64,000 bases of DNA from Bisporella sp. PMI_857 (lineage: Eukaryota > Ascomycota > Leotiomycetes > Helotiales > Helotiaceae): contig JAJSPD010000047.1 in NCBI GenBank assembly GCA_021307315.1, positions 186,001 through 250,000 of the forward strand, given 5' to 3'. Shown one piece after another: positions 63,291 through 64,000 of the stretch (position 1 is the first letter of the stretch; each line of letters begins with the position of its first letter). The notes beneath the pieces are model-generated. The model was not told the origin of the DNA. It was given only the letters and a program-made list of their open reading frames with translations, and did not search any database. The translations under genes and the position numbers were made by a program.

Positions 63291-64000
63291 ATGAATACAA
63301 CTTATTTTTCTGTACCCAAAACTAGATGGAAGAGGGCAGGGGCGGTGGGGAAGCGGAAGACAAAAGGAGGATGTATCACATGCAAGTGAGTCCCTCTAGC
63401 TTCTCTATAGAAGCTATCAAGCGGGTTAATATTTCCTAGAGCTCGTCGCGTGAAGTGTGATGAAACTAAACCACATTGCTTCCGTTGCCGACGACTAGAC
63501 CGTCATTGCGAAGGATACGCGGAGCCTGCCCCAACGAAGCCAAGGAAAGCGCCGGCTCCTATACAGCATTTGCGATCAATTCGTCCGCTGAACTCAATAC
63601 AGCCGTCTCATGAACTTGTCGACTTGAATGAGATGGACGGGCTGTACTTTCACAACTTTAAGGCCTTTATCGTACCTGAACTCTGCACAGGCTATAGCAC
63701 GAACCTATGGCGTCGTATTGTCTTGCAGGCATGTCATGGCGATAAACTCACTCGGCAAATAGTTGTTGCTATTGGTGCTTTGGGCGCTGTGCGGAAGTTC
63801 GCAATGCACAAGCATGAACACAAGTCGGAACTCTTAGCTATAAAGAGAGAGCAAACTAGCTGGCATTACGAAAACGCATTGCGGAAATATGGCCTGGCGT
63901 TGAATTCATTGCGTCAGGTTCTCTCCAGCGAGCGTCAGGAGATACGACAGCTATTAATTACGTGTTTGTTGGTGGTATTGTTCGAAGGTTTTCAAGGAAA
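63291..64000 (+). CDS. Zn2Cys6 transcription factor (partial, runs off right edge)
   Basis: Nuclear binuclear-zinc-cluster regulator, N-terminal ~218 residues visible. Exon 1 is 63291-63385 (start MNTTYFSVPKTRWKR), intron 63386-63439, exon 2 from 63440 onwards. The intron splits the zinc cluster within the codon for the Lys after the second Cys, a position often seen in this family. The joined motif is C-x2-C-x6-C-x6-C-x2-C-x6-C: GGCITCKARRVKC then CFRCRRLDRHC. A basic KRKTKGG precedes it. Downstream is a Pro-rich linker, then a region (MDGLYFHNFKAFIVPEL, QIVVAIGALGAV, NALRKYGLALNSL) like the start of the fungal-specific C6 activator region that follows the cluster in HET-neighbour and metabolite regulators. 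The target is unknown. Confidence 0.88.

Noticed and set aside
63088..63300. Minus-strand frame with VEYE repeats
   Set aside because: It only reads the 12-bp minisatellite, starts with TTG and is upstream of a plus-strand gene.

Overview
The window is nuclear DNA of a filamentous ascomycete. The genes are cut by short introns (mostly 45-100 nt) with GTATGT/GTAAGT donors and CTAAC-type branch sites. The gene set includes HET-domain proteins, an NmrA regulator, Zn2Cys6 transcription factors, hybrid histidine kinases, a cytochrome P450 and a GH43-CBM35 enzyme. A leotiomycete-like fungus is my inference from overall flavour, not a demonstrated assignment. I found no tRNA, rRNA, CRISPR array or intact transposon.

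Left third (1-28 kb) is mostly housekeeping. A TFIIIC subunit (cut by the left edge) is divergent from a PP2A B56 regulatory subunit. Then come a Tlg1-type Qc-SNARE, a BCS1-like AAA ATPase and an NmrA-type nitrogen regulator. Upstream of nmrA lies about 4.5 kb with no convincing gene and several microsatellites. After it come a decayed Ser/Thr-rich surface-protein gene, a HET-domain gene on the same strand, and a METTL25/RRNAD1-like methyltransferase.

Middle (28-41 kb) is accessory metabolism: a P450, a gene-poor stretch with homopolymer tracts and coding-like fragments, a POT/PTR2 peptide transporter, a small conserved unknown protein, a Zn2Cys6 regulator, and a secreted GH43-CBM35 enzyme (exo-beta-1,3-galactanase type) with ten exons, one intron of which is GC-AG. 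The regulator and glycosidase are neighbours on the same strand and may form a small carbohydrate-use module.

Right third (41-64 kb) holds the most unusual arrangement: two paralogous hybrid histidine kinases transcribed away from each other with a membrane di-iron hydroxylase gene between them. One kinase has 3 exons, the other at least 13, including a 19-nt microexon, and they share the position of the last intron. After that come an unknown Pro/Gln-rich membrane protein, a second HET-domain gene, a BIM1/X325-type copper-binding surface protein, about 4 kb without a clear gene, and the start of another Zn2Cys6 factor running off the right edge.

Exon borders were derived by hand from splice motifs and reading-frame phase. 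All multi-exon models listed here close in phase, but none is supported by transcript data.
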